Below, piece after piece: positions 37,616-45,932 of a DNA stretch of 64,000 bases. The stretch is from an uncultured Verrucomicrobiota bacterium (GTDB lineage: Bacteria; Verrucomicrobiota; Kiritimatiellia; Kiritimatiellales; Pontiellaceae): NCBI GenBank assembly GCA_913065005.1, contig CAJYAJ010000001.1:1-64000 (forward strand). Reading direction: 5' to 3'. A program made the position numbers and the translations under genes. Positions within the stretch are counted from its first letter, which is position 1; each line of letters begins with the position of its first letter. The notes below the pieces were generated by a model, which had not been told where the DNA came from, did no database searches, and saw only the letters and a program-made list of their open reading frames with translations.

Positions 37616-39295
37616 TTAAGGAATGGGGAAATGCGCAGTGAGTTGGAGCACTTCTTTTCGGACTTCTTGAATAGAAGCTTCATCTTGAGGACGATTGATG
37701 ACTCGTTTGATGAGGGCGGCAATCTGCTCCATTTCAGTTTCTTTCATGCCGCGAGTTGTTACCGCGGGGGTTCCAATTCGAATGCCGGACGTTACGAACG
37801 GACTCTTCGTGTCGAAAGGAATGGAGTTTTTATTTACGGTGATGGCGGCCCGATCAAGCGCTGCTGCCGCATCTTTACCGGTGGTTTCGGTGGCGGATAA
37901 ATCTACTAGCATGAGGTGGTTATCGGTGCCACCTGAGACCAGCCGGATGGATTCATCGGTTAAGGAAGTTGCCATGCTAACAGCATTTTTAACGACTTGT
38001 TTCATGTAGTCTTTAAAAGTCGGTTGCAGGGCTTCACCAAAACAGACGGCTTTGGCTGCAATGGTATGCATAAGCGGTCCGCCTTGAGTGCCTGGGAAGA
38101 TGTGTTTATCGACATCGGCAGCATAGGCTTCTTTACAAAGAATGAGACCGCCTCGTGGACCGCGCAGGGTTTTGTGCGTGGTGGTGGTTACAAAATCAGC
38201 TAGAGGAACGGGGTTGGGATGACATCCTGCCGCAACCAAGCCGGAGATATGGGCCATGTCTACCATCATTAATGCGCCTACTTCATCGGCAATTTCGCGG
38301 ATGCGTTTAAAATCGATGATGCGTGAGTATGCGCTGGCTCCGGCTACGATCAATTTGGGTTGATGCTCTTGAGCCAGTTTTTGAATGTTTTCATAGTCAA
38401 TCTGTTCGGTTTCTTGGCTTACACCGTAGGGAACAATGTTGAAGAGACGTCCCGAGAAGTTCATGGGGTGGCCGTGGGTGAGGTGCCCGCCTTCAGCGAG
38501 GCTCATCGCTAGGATGGTGTCGCCGGGTTGGAGTTGTGAAAAATAGACGGCCATGTTGGCGCCGCTTCCACTGTGCGGTTGGACGTTGGCGTGTTCGGCC
38601 CCAAAGAGTTCTTTGGCTCGGTCGATCGCTAGTGTTTCAGCGCCATCAACCCATTCGCAACCGTTATACCAGCGTTTGCCGGGATAGCCTTCTGCATATT
38701 TATTGGTCATGCGAGAGCCTTGTACTTCGCGTATGGCTTTGCTGGTGATGTTTTCTGAGGCGATGAGTTCGATATTTTCTTTTTGGCGCTGATCTTCTTG
38801 TTGGAGGAGTTTGTAAATGGCTGGATCGCTCTGTCGAATGGTGAGGGTTCCGTCTACTTCGCTGGCATGAGCATTGATTTTGTCTACCCGGCGTTCATGG
38901 CGATCACCTGCAAAGTTAGTTTCGATCCATGTGGTGAGAATATCGGCTACTTTTGATTCATCGGTATGGAGGCTGCCCAGACAGAGCACATTGGCATTGT
39001 TATGTTCTCGGGAGAGGCGTGTGGTTTCGGTGTTGATGCACAGGGCCGCGCGAACGCCGGGAAATTTATTGGCTGTGATGCTCATGCCGATGCCGGATTT
39101 GCAGACAATAATGCCTTGATCTGCCCGTCCTTGAGAGACGTCTGCGGCAACGGCAGCTGCGTGATCAGGATAGTCTGCTGATTCGGTTCCAAAACAGCCA
39201 TGATCTTCGACCGTTATTCCGCGTTCTTCGAGTAGTTCCACCAATAGGTGTTTTAGATTAAATCCCCCATGATCCGATCCAATCGCCATCTTCAT
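37616..39295 (-). CDS. glyA: Fused ribose-5-phosphate isomerase B / serine hydroxymethyltransferase
   Basis: 559 aa from the ATG at 39295 (AGAAGG upstream). Residues 1-145 are Rpi[24 protein letters not shown] and the active-site Cys in [16 protein letters not shown] (usually CGTG/CGSG, here CKSG). Residues about 155-559 are [60 protein letters not shown], and the PLP lysine in [14 protein letters not shown]. It should interconvert ribulose-5-P and ribose-5-P and also serine plus THF with glycine. The order tsaC, ywlE-like, rpiB, glyA is that of Bacillus, so the fusion joins natural neighbours. Confidence 0.93.
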   Translation of the reverse strand: MKMAIGSDHGGFNLKHLLVELLEERGITVEDHGCFGTESADYPDHAAAVAADVSQGRADQGIIVCKSGIGMSITANKFPGVRAALCINTETTRLSREHNNANVLCLGSLHTDESKVADILTTWIETNFAGDRHERRVDKINAHASEVDGTLTIRQSDPAIYKLLQQEDQRQKENIELIASENITSKAIREVQGSRMTNKYAEGYPGKRWYNGCEWVDGAETLAIDRAKELFGAEHANVQPHSGSGANMAVYFSQLQPGDTILAMSLAEGGHLTHGHPMNFSGRLFNIVPYGVSQETEQIDYENIQKLAQEHQPKLIVAGASAYSRIIDFKRIREIADEVGALMMVDMAHISGLVAAGCHPNPVPLADFVTTTTHKTLRGPRGGLILCKEAYAADVDKHIFPGTQGGPLMHTIAAKAVCFGEALQPTFKDYMKQVVKNAVSMATSLTDESIRLVSGGTDNHLMLVDLSATETTGKDAAAALDRAAITVNKNSIPFDTKSPFVTSGIRIGTPAVTTRGMKETEMEQIAALIKRVINRPQDEASIQEVRKEVLQLTAHFPIP

Positions 39296-39314
39296 TTTTT
39301 GCCTTCTCTTTTTT

Positions 39315-39770
39315 TTAGGGTTCACCCAGTCGCAAGAAAAGGATGAGCTCAAGAATGGCTCGTTCAATCTCAGCTCGCGTCTGTTTATACATTTCTAACG
39401 ATCCACCAAATGGGTCGCCAATATCATGGACTTTCGAGGTTCCGAGTTCGTTAATCAAGTAAACTCGGTGAGCAACCTCTGGAAAAGTGCTGCGAAGGTG
39501 TTCGCGATGGGATTCAGTCATGACGAGAATGAGGTCGGCTTGGTCGATTATTTCAGCGGTGAGAAGTTGGCTGCTATGATGAGAAAGGTCCGCTCCGAGT
39601 TCGCTGGAAACAATCCGGGCTTCTAGTGAGGCGGGTGTTCCGGTGGTTGCACTGAGTCCTGCAGATTGTACTTTCCATGGATTTTTATTGCCTGCACGTA
39701 GTCGAAAAAGTGCTTCTGCCATGGGACTTCGGCATGTATTGCCTGTGCAGATAAAAAGAATATTTTTCAT
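39315..39770 (-). CDS. ywlE: Low-molecular-weight protein phosphatase, YwlE-like (protein-arginine phosphatase candidate)
   Basis: 151 aa. The P-loop [17 protein letters not shown] holds the nucleophile Cys and Arg (CX5R), and the general acid Asp is in [21 protein letters not shown]. The Thr in CTGNTCR and the DPFGGS...YKQTR stretch match Bacillus YwlE, where that Thr selects phospho-arginine over phospho-tyrosine. Gene order (tsaC before, rpiB-glyA after) matches the ywl operon. Substrate specificity is inferred; no arginine kinase gene (mcsB) is in the window. Confidence 0.88.
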   Translation of the reverse strand: MKNILFICTGNTCRSPMAEALFRLRAGNKNPWKVQSAGLSATTGTPASLEARIVSSELGADLSHHSSQLLTAEIIDQADLILVMTESHREHLRSTFPEVAHRVYLINELGTSKVHDIGDPFGGSLEMYKQTRAEIERAILELILFLRLGEP

Positions 39771-40378
39771 GAGACCCGTCCTTCGTTAAAGACGGTCTCG
39801 AGTGTTGAAAAAGGCAGAGTGCCTTCGCGAAGACCTTCGAGGTGATGGCCATTTATTTTTATAACGGTGCTGGGAATGGCTTGGTCGCTGGCCGGACCGC
39901 TGTCCAATGTAAGATTGGCCGGCAGATGATTGGTTTCATCGGCGGTGCGTGGATCTGTTTTTCCGCTTAAATTTGCGCTGGTGAGAGCAATGGAAGAGCC
40001 GAAGGCGGCGGCTACAGCCACGGGAACGGGGTGGTCGGGTATGCGAAATCCGGTCCAGCCTGTTTCAGTTTCAAGCACGAGGGTTAGGGGTCCTGGCCAG
40101 TAGGTTTGGCAGAGAGATTCGATTCCTCTATTCCAATGAAGAGCTTGAGATTTGACTTGAGCGAGGGAGGCAACTAAGCGAGCAATGGGTTTATTTGCAT
40201 CGCGGCCCTTTGTCGCTTGAAGGCGTTTCATGGCTTCGGGTTGATTGGGATCGCAGGCAAGCCCGTAGACCGTTTCGGTGGGTAGAATCACGAGGCCACC
40301 CGAGGCTAAGCAATCAGCGGCTTTTGTGATCGCGTCTGTTTCCGGTTGGTTGGGGTTCACTGGGAGGATACAACTCAT
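39767..40378 (-). CDS. tsaC: Threonylcarbamoyl-AMP synthase (TsaC/Sua5, YrdC domain)
   Basis: 203 aa. YrdC fold: GGLVILPTETVYGLACDP, KGRDANKPIARLV, WPGPLTLVLE, GFRIPDHPVPVAVAAAFG and LTSANLSG, with the K/R triad for carbamoyl-AMP. It starts the pathway to t6A at tRNA position 37. It lacks the extra Sua5 C-terminal domain, so TsaC is the closer name. It heads a three-gene coupled unit and overlaps the phosphatase ATG by four bases. Confidence 0.93.
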   Translation of the reverse strand: MSCILPVNPNQPETDAITKAADCLASGGLVILPTETVYGLACDPNQPEAMKRLQATKGRDANKPIARLVASLAQVKSQALHWNRGIESLCQTYWPGPLTLVLETETGWTGFRIPDHPVPVAVAAAFGSSIALTSANLSGKTDPRTADETNHLPANLTLDSGPASDQAIPSTVIKINGHHLEGLREGTLPFSTLETVFNEGRVS

Positions 40379-40463
40379 GCGCTCATAGTACGCACCTGCT
40401 CCCTATTTTCAAGAGGTCTCTTTTTTTACTGTCTTTCATGGAGTGCCTCGTTACTGTTTTGAT

Positions 40464-42656
40464 ATGAGCCAAATTGCAAAAGTGGTGGTAGAAATTTCGT
40501 TGGATCGGGAGTTTGATTATTTGATTCCGGCTTCCTTGCAGTCGACGATTGGGGTGGGCTCCCAAGTGCAAGTTCCTTTTCATGGGCGTGATTTACGGGG
40601 CTTCGTTGTGGGGATTACGGATCGATCAGCGCATGAAGATCGTCTGAAAGAAATTGCGGGGGTTGTGGGAGAGCGTCCGCTTATTCCAGATCACGTGATG
40701 AAATTAGCGTATTGGATTGCTGACTATTATTGTGCGCCGATCGAGCATGCGGTTCGAACGGTGTTGCCGAGTGCGGTTCGCCGGCGGGGTGCCCAGCATA
40801 AGAAACAGTTGGAGGTGAGCTTGCTGAATCCGGATGGGGTCGGTTCGTCGGCACTTCAGAAAAAAGTGGTGGAGTTGCTTCGGGAGCGGGGACCGATGCG
40901 GTTGCGAGATTTGAAAGCGGAATTGGGTTGTTCAGATTCACCAATTCGAACGTTAGATAAGAATGAGATTGTGGCGATTGAACCGGTGGCTCAATTGCGT
41001 GATCCGTTAGCGGGTATGGAGCTGGTCAGAACCGAGCCGTTTGCATTAATGGATGGGCAGCAAGAGGCACTGAATACGATCCATAAGGCGGTAGCGGCTA
41101 CACCGCGTGAAACGGTGCTTTTGCAGGGGGTTACGGGAAGTGGAAAGACAGAAGTCTATCTGCAAGCGATTCAATCGACGTTAGATCGGGGAGAGGGTGC
41201 GATTGTGCTGGTGCCGGAAATTGCCCTCACCCCGCAAACGGTTGAACGTTTTCGGGCGCGCTTTGGAGCAGGGGTGGCGGTTTTGCATTCTGGGCTTTCA
41301 GACGGGGAACGACATGATGAGTGGCATCGGATTCGTGATGGGCAGGCTCGAATTGCGGTGGGTGCGCGTTCGGCACTGTTTGCTCCGATTGAGTCGTTGG
41401 GCTTGATCGTGGTCGATGAAGAGCATGAGCCGACCTATAAGCAAGAGGAGTCGCCTCGGTATCATGCGCGAGATGCGGCGGTGATGCGGGGTCGGTTGGA
41501 AGGTTGTTGTGTGGTGTTGGGGTCGGCAACGCCCTCTTTGGAATCAAGTCGGAATGTACAGAGTGGGCGTTATCGATTGGCTCGAATGGATGATCGAGTG
41601 GATCATCGTGCGATGCCGTTGATTCGGGTGATTGATATGGTGGCGGAAGCTGAGCGCAATGGGCAACCTTCGCTCTTTTCCTCGGCGTTGATTGAGGGTT
41701 TGTATGATCGGTTGGATCGAGGGGAACAGGTGATGCTTTTTTTGAACCGGCGTGGGTTTTCTTCATCGATTCAATGTGAGTCGTGTGGCTATGTAAATGA
41801 GTGTTCGGCTTGTAGCGTAACCCGAAATTATCACAAGGCTGCGAGGCGACTGTTGTGTCATATTTGCGGCAGCGAAGAGTCTTTACCGGACCGGTGCCCT
41901 TGTTGTGGGCAGGCGCCTTTTAAGTTTGCGGGCAGTGGTACGGAAAAGATGGAAGAGATATTAGGAAAGCTTTGTCCTCGGGCGCGGATTGCTCGGATGG
42001 ACTCCGATACGATGCGCCGGAAGGAGGCGTATCAAGAGGTGTTGGACCGGTTTCGAAGTGGGCAGATCGATATTTTATTGGGAACGCAGATGATTGCGAA
42101 GGGACTTGATTTTCCAAATGTAACGTTGGTGGGAGTGCTGAATGCAGATATTCAACTACATGTGCCTGACTTCCGCGCTGGGGAGCGAACGTATCAGTTA
42201 CTCACGCAGGTGGCTGGGCGGGCGGGACGGGGGGATGTTCCGGGGGAGGTTTTGATTCAAACCTACACCCCTCATCATCCGGCGATTCAAGCGGCACAGA
42301 AGATGGATGCTTCGATTTACTTGGAGGAGGATCTCACGTTTCGGAAACAGATGAATTATCCGCCGTTTGCCCATCTGGTTTTGATTACATTCAAAGGATT
42401 GGTTGAGGCAGAGGTAGCGAGCCAACTTGAATTATTTATGGCGCGATTATCACCGCTTTTACCTGAAACGGTTCAGGTGGCTCCTCCGATGCCGGCGGCG
42501 TTAGCCCGAGCAAAAGGGTTCTATCGATATCAGGTGATGCTGCGTTGTGAGCATACGGTGAAAATTACTAAGCCGGTCAAGCACGCGCTGGGGATGACTC
42601 GTTTGCCGATGGGGATAAAGGTTACGGTTGACGTGGATGCTTCTTCGCTGCTCTAA
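40464..42656 (+). CDS. priA: Primosomal protein N' (PriA helicase)
   Basis: 730 aa from the ATG at 40464; the track start GTG adds seven residues. The N-terminal 3'-DNA-binding domain (VVVEISLDREFDYLIP) is followed by a winged helix and a SuperFamily-2 helicase core. The core has LLQGVTGSGKTEVYLQ (Walker A), VVDEEHEPTYKQEESPRYHARD (DEEH box), and motifs QVAGRAGRG near the C-terminus. Eight zinc cysteines are in CESCGYVNECSAC and CHICGSEE...CPCCG. PriA reloads the replisome at stalled forks. Confidence 0.96.
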   Translation: MSQIAKVVVEISLDREFDYLIPASLQSTIGVGSQVQVPFHGRDLRGFVVGITDRSAHEDRLKEIAGVVGERPLIPDHVMKLAYWIADYYCAPIEHAVRTVLPSAVRRRGAQHKKQLEVSLLNPDGVGSSALQKKVVELLRERGPMRLRDLKAELGCSDSPIRTLDKNEIVAIEPVAQLRDPLAGMELVRTEPFALMDGQQEALNTIHKAVAATPRETVLLQGVTGSGKTEVYLQAIQSTLDRGEGAIVLVPEIALTPQTVERFRARFGAGVAVLHSGLSDGERHDEWHRIRDGQARIAVGARSALFAPIESLGLIVVDEEHEPTYKQEESPRYHARDAAVMRGRLEGCCVVLGSATPSLESSRNVQSGRYRLARMDDRVDHRAMPLIRVIDMVAEAERNGQPSLFSSALIEGLYDRLDRGEQVMLFLNRRGFSSSIQCESCGYVNECSACSVTRNYHKAARRLLCHICGSEESLPDRCPCCGQAPFKFAGSGTEKMEEILGKLCPRARIARMDSDTMRRKEAYQEVLDRFRSGQIDILLGTQMIAKGLDFPNVTLVGVLNADIQLHVPDFRAGERTYQLLTQVAGRAGRGDVPGEVLIQTYTPHHPAIQAAQKMDASIYLEEDLTFRKQMNYPPFAHLVLITFKGLVEAEVASQLELFMARLSPLLPETVQVAPPMPAALARAKGFYRYQVMLRCEHTVKITKPVKHALGMTRLPMGIKVTVDVDASSLL

Positions 42657-42717
42657 AGCTTGCTTTACGTATAAGTAATTTGTATTAATAATTACTTTAA
42701 TAATAAGGTGAGAAAAT

Positions 42718-43146
42718 ATGATTTGGGGCTTAAAAAGTTTGGCTTGTTTTGATGTTTGGTCGTTCGAACACTTTTTCAGTGGCGTTTCTATTGGCGCTAC
42801 GTTGTTGGTATTTATGGAGCGTCGCTTGAAGATCGATGCCCATGATCGAAACCATGCATACATCTATTTTTCAGGGTTGTTGGTGCTGACCTATTGTTGG
42901 GAAACAGTGGAGCATTATTTAGAGACTGGATTGTTGGGTGCAGGGGTATCGTATTGGTTTCAAGGGGTCGAATTCTGGGCGAATCGAATGATTACAGATC
43001 CGTTGTTAAATCTTGCGGGCGCTTGGGTGGCGAGGCGTGCGATGTTTATTGTGAAGGGGGTGCGTCTGTTTATTTTTATTTGGTTGGGAATCCATATATT
43101 TGTGTTTCCCCATAGTATGTATTTGCACGAATTGGGCTGGTTTTAA
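42718..43146 (+). CDS. Small membrane protein of unknown function
   Basis: 142 aa, ATG preceded by AAGGTGAG. Three or four hydrophobic segments (FSGVSIGATLLVFME, IYFSGLLVLTYCWE, VRLFIFIWLGIHIFVF) alternate with short polar loops. Conserved-looking polar phrases within the membrane region (FEHFFSG, WETVEHYLE, FWANRMITDPLLNLAGAW) suggest a functional family, but I cannot name it. It stands alone between priA and the convergent pfkB. Confidence 0.7.
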   Translation: MIWGLKSLACFDVWSFEHFFSGVSIGATLLVFMERRLKIDAHDRNHAYIYFSGLLVLTYCWETVEHYLETGLLGAGVSYWFQGVEFWANRMITDPLLNLAGAWVARRAMFIVKGVRLFIFIWLGIHIFVFPHSMYLHELGWF

Positions 43147-43152
43147 GGGAAT

Positions 43153-44064
43153 TTATATTCGGCAAATTGCGCGGAATTGATTAAGGCGTTGATCAATCTG
43201 ATCTCGGTCGAGGCGTTGAAGGCGGTCGAGGCTGAATTCTTCAACACCGAAGGATGCCACTACACTTCCATAAACCATGGCTTGGCGGATGGCTTCTGCA
43301 TCGGTTTTTCCAGATGCGGCAAGAGCGCCCATCAGACCGCCGGCAAAACTATCGCCCGCACCGGTGGGGTCGGCGAAGGTGTCTAAAGGATACGCGTGGA
43401 GTAAAAAGAGATCGTCGCGGCTATACAGCATGGAGCCGTTACCGCCTTTTTTAATGAGGACGTAGTCGGGCCCGAGTTTGATTAAGGCCTTTGCTGCCTG
43501 CATGAGACTGTGCTCGCCGGTGAAGAGTTGGGCTTCGGATTCATTGAGGGTGAGCATGTCGCATTTTCCAATAACTTGGGTGAGCTCTTCTTTTGCGATG
43601 TTAATCCATAGGTCCATGGTGTCGATGAGTACAAATCGGGGAGTATGCACTTGCTCTAAAACATGAAGTTGAAGGGCGGGGTGGATGTTGCCGAGAAAGA
43701 GGTAAGGTGCATCACGGTAGGTTTCGGGTAGATTAGGGGAGAACTCTTCAAAGACATTGAGATCGGTGGATAGGGTGGTGCGGTTATCCATATTGGCTTC
43801 GTAGACGCCTGACCAGCGAAAGGTTTTTCCTTCTTGGGTTTGCAGTCCGTCTAGGTTGATGTTCATTTTTGTCCAGCGATCTCGGAAGGTTTGTGGAAAA
43901 TCAGTTCCAACCACTCCGACCATGCCAGATTGGGTAAAGAAGGAGGCTGCGGCACAAGCATAGCTGACGGAGCCGCCGAGAATTTCTTCGCGTTTTTCGG
44001 TGGGAGTTTCGATGGTATCGATTCCGATGGATCCGACGATGGTTAGGTTGATGGCTTGCGACAT
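43153..44064 (-). CDS. PfkB/ribokinase-family sugar kinase
   Basis: 303 aa. The N-terminal signature is IVGSIGIDTIETPTEKREEILGGS in two parts, with the substrate glycines at GGSVSYACAA, and the C-terminal anion hole/catalytic Asp is in DPTGAGDSFAGGL. The central TFRWSGVYEANMDNRTTL and LGNIHPALQ segments look characteristic of a distinct conserved subfamily whose substrate I do not know. It follows the HAD-UbiA gene by 15 bases on the same strand. A pentose or nucleoside substrate would fit that neighbour, by inference only. Confidence 0.88.
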   Translation of the reverse strand: MSQAINLTIVGSIGIDTIETPTEKREEILGGSVSYACAAASFFTQSGMVGVVGTDFPQTFRDRWTKMNINLDGLQTQEGKTFRWSGVYEANMDNRTTLSTDLNVFEEFSPNLPETYRDAPYLFLGNIHPALQLHVLEQVHTPRFVLIDTMDLWINIAKEELTQVIGKCDMLTLNESEAQLFTGEHSLMQAAKALIKLGPDYVLIKKGGNGSMLYSRDDLFLLHAYPLDTFADPTGAGDSFAGGLMGALAASGKTDAEAIRQAMVYGSVVASFGVEEFSLDRLQRLDRDQIDQRLNQFRAICRI

Positions 44065-44079
44065 GAAGTACCTCGTGGG

Positions 44080-45507
44080 TTAGGTTGCAAAGTAAACTAA
44101 TAAATAAACAATGGAGCCGATGCAATAGGTTTGCAAATCGGAAACGGCAAAAACAAGCGGATCGTCATGCAGAAGTCCTTTTTTGACTCGGTCCCAGATC
44201 CGCCAAAACCAGTATAAAATAAGAGGTAAGACGCCCCATAAATAGAGGGGTTGTTCATAGAGTTGCCGCACTTTATCGCTCAATAGATATCCGATTAGAA
44301 TGAGGCTGCTACTTCCGGCTGCGATTAGGCCGGAAGTAAAGAGGGCGGCGCTGTGGGTCGGTTGATAGGGGCGTTCTCGGTGCGATGTGTTGATGGAGTC
44401 GTTGAGGCTCAGTTCTTTTAGTTCCGTGCAGCGTTTAGCGAGCGCTAGGGTGAGGAAAAAGAGAATAGAGAAGGCAAGTAACCAGGCGGATACTGGCGTA
44501 TGGGTTGCGGCACCTCCGGCAATAATTCGTAGGGTATAGAGCCCTGTTAACATCAGGACATCCCAGGCAAAAAGTTTTTTTACCCAAATGGAATAGAGGG
44601 TGGTGAAGAGGAGATATAAAAGAAGGATGCCTGAAAAAACGATCGGTAAGAGAGTACTGATCAACAGGGCTCCGAGTAGCAGAACGGGGATCAGGCGAAC
44701 ACCTTGAATAAGTTGGAGGTCTCCGGCGGCAAACGGGCGATGTTTTTTGCGGGGGTGGGTTTGATCGGCTGAGAGGTCAAGTAGATCGTTAATGATGTAA
44801 ATGGCCGAGGCCACTAAACTGAAGGCAATGAAGGCGAGAAGGGCTTGGGTTAAGGCAAGCGTGTCGTTGAGTCGGTGGGCAAGCAGTAGGGGGGAGAAGA
44901 TGAGTAAATTTTTCACCCAATGGTGAAGTCGGAGCATGTGTGGGAGTATACGACGAAGGGGTTGGCGGTCCTCAATGAGGAGGTCGGCGGGTTGTGCTTT
45001 GCGTGCTTGATGGCTTGGGTTTACGAGAATTTTTTGACGAGCGACTTGCCAGACGGGGAGGTCGGAGAGGCTGTCGCCGGCATAGTCGAAGGTGATGAAT
45101 CGCTCAACAAGGGCGTCGCGTTTGGCGGTGCCGAAGAGGTTGTGGGTTTCGGTGGAGGCAAGTATTTCATCAAAGAGTCCGATATGGGCGGCTACGGATT
45201 CCGCTGTTCGGTAGTTAGCGGCGGTTACAAGGATGATCCGTCGACCGTTCTTTTTTTCTTGGCGAAGATAATCTAGCAGAGCGTGGTTGTAGGGTAAGTG
45301 TTCAGCGTGAAGGGCTATGCGCCGAGCGACTTCATTTTTTGTGAAGGCTCTGCCTTGTTGAATCCAGTGGGGTAATGAGAAGAGGGCGGTTGGGTTTCGC
45401 CGTAATAATAAGAAAAGGGCTTGGTGGAGCGTGTCTAATTTGACGAGGGTTCCATCGAGATCAATGCAGAGGGGTGTGAGATCGGGTTGAGTGGATTGAG
45501 TTTCCAA
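44080..45507 (-). CDS. HAD phosphatase fused to UbiA-family (DPPR-synthase-like) transferase
   Basis: 475 aa. Residues 1-185 form a HAD domain with motif I CIDLDGTLVKLDTL, motif II LVTAAN and the acidic motif IV FDYAGDSLSDLPVW. Residues 190-475 are a UbiA transferase with about nine membrane helices. Its HWVKNLLIFSPLL, YIINDLLDLSADQTHP and KKHRPFAAGDL follow the decaprenyl-phosphate phosphoribosyltransferase pattern more than 4-hydroxybenzoate prenyltransferases. Inferred role: put phosphoribose (or a similar group) on a polyprenyl phosphate and dephosphorylate it with the HAD part. The acceptor and donor are unproven. Confidence 0.82.
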   Translation of the reverse strand: METQSTQPDLTPLCIDLDGTLVKLDTLHQALFLLLRRNPTALFSLPHWIQQGRAFTKNEVARRIALHAEHLPYNHALLDYLRQEKKNGRRIILVTAANYRTAESVAAHIGLFDEILASTETHNLFGTAKRDALVERFITFDYAGDSLSDLPVWQVARQKILVNPSHQARKAQPADLLIEDRQPLRRILPHMLRLHHWVKNLLIFSPLLLAHRLNDTLALTQALLAFIAFSLVASAIYIINDLLDLSADQTHPRKKHRPFAAGDLQLIQGVRLIPVLLLGALLISTLLPIVFSGILLLYLLFTTLYSIWVKKLFAWDVLMLTGLYTLRIIAGGAATHTPVSAWLLAFSILFFLTLALAKRCTELKELSLNDSINTSHRERPYQPTHSAALFTSGLIAAGSSSLILIGYLLSDKVRQLYEQPLYLWGVLPLILYWFWRIWDRVKKGLLHDDPLVFAVSDLQTYCIGSIVYLLVYFAT

Positions 45508-45516
45508 AAGGGGCTC

Positions 45517-45927
45517 CTAAAACCGGTCCTCTTCAACGTGTTTTATTTCGACATAGCTCTGCTGAAATCCTTTTTCGATTCGTTTTAGGATCGCTTTACG
45601 AATAAGCGTACGCACGGTGGGAATCAAGAGGGCAAAGCCGAGGGTATCGGTGAGTAAGCCGGGTGTAATGAGGAAGGCGCCTGAGATTAGAATCATTATA
45701 CCGTCGATCATTTGGGGGGCGGGGAGGTTGCCGAGGGCGAGTTCTTGGCGGATGTTGAAAAGGGTTTGAATCCCCTGTTGTCGAACGAGGGTGGCTCCTA
45801 CGATCCCGGTTGCAAATACCAAGAGGACGGTGGGGAGAAATCCGACGATGCCGTGGACTTCAAAGAGGAGCACCAATTCAAGAATCGGGAGTCCGATGAA
45901 AATGAGCAATAAGGGGGGAAGGGGCAT
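45517..45927 (-). CDS. fxsA: FxsA family membrane protein
   Basis: 136 aa. Two or three hydrophobic segments (LLLIFIGLPILELVLLFEV, FLPTVLLVFATGIVGATLV) are followed by GIQTLFNIRQELALGNLP, GIMILISGAFLITPGLLTDTLGF and a basic/acidic tail. This order is characteristic of FxsA, which in E. coli relieves F-plasmid exclusion of phage T7; its normal function is unknown. It starts 9 bases before HAD-UbiA in the same unit. Confidence 0.88.
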   Translation of the reverse strand: MPLPPLLLIFIGLPILELVLLFEVHGIVGFLPTVLLVFATGIVGATLVRQQGIQTLFNIRQELALGNLPAPQMIDGIMILISGAFLITPGLLTDTLGFALLIPTVRTLIRKAILKRIEKGFQQSYVEIKHVEEDRF

Positions 45928-45932
45928 CTCTG

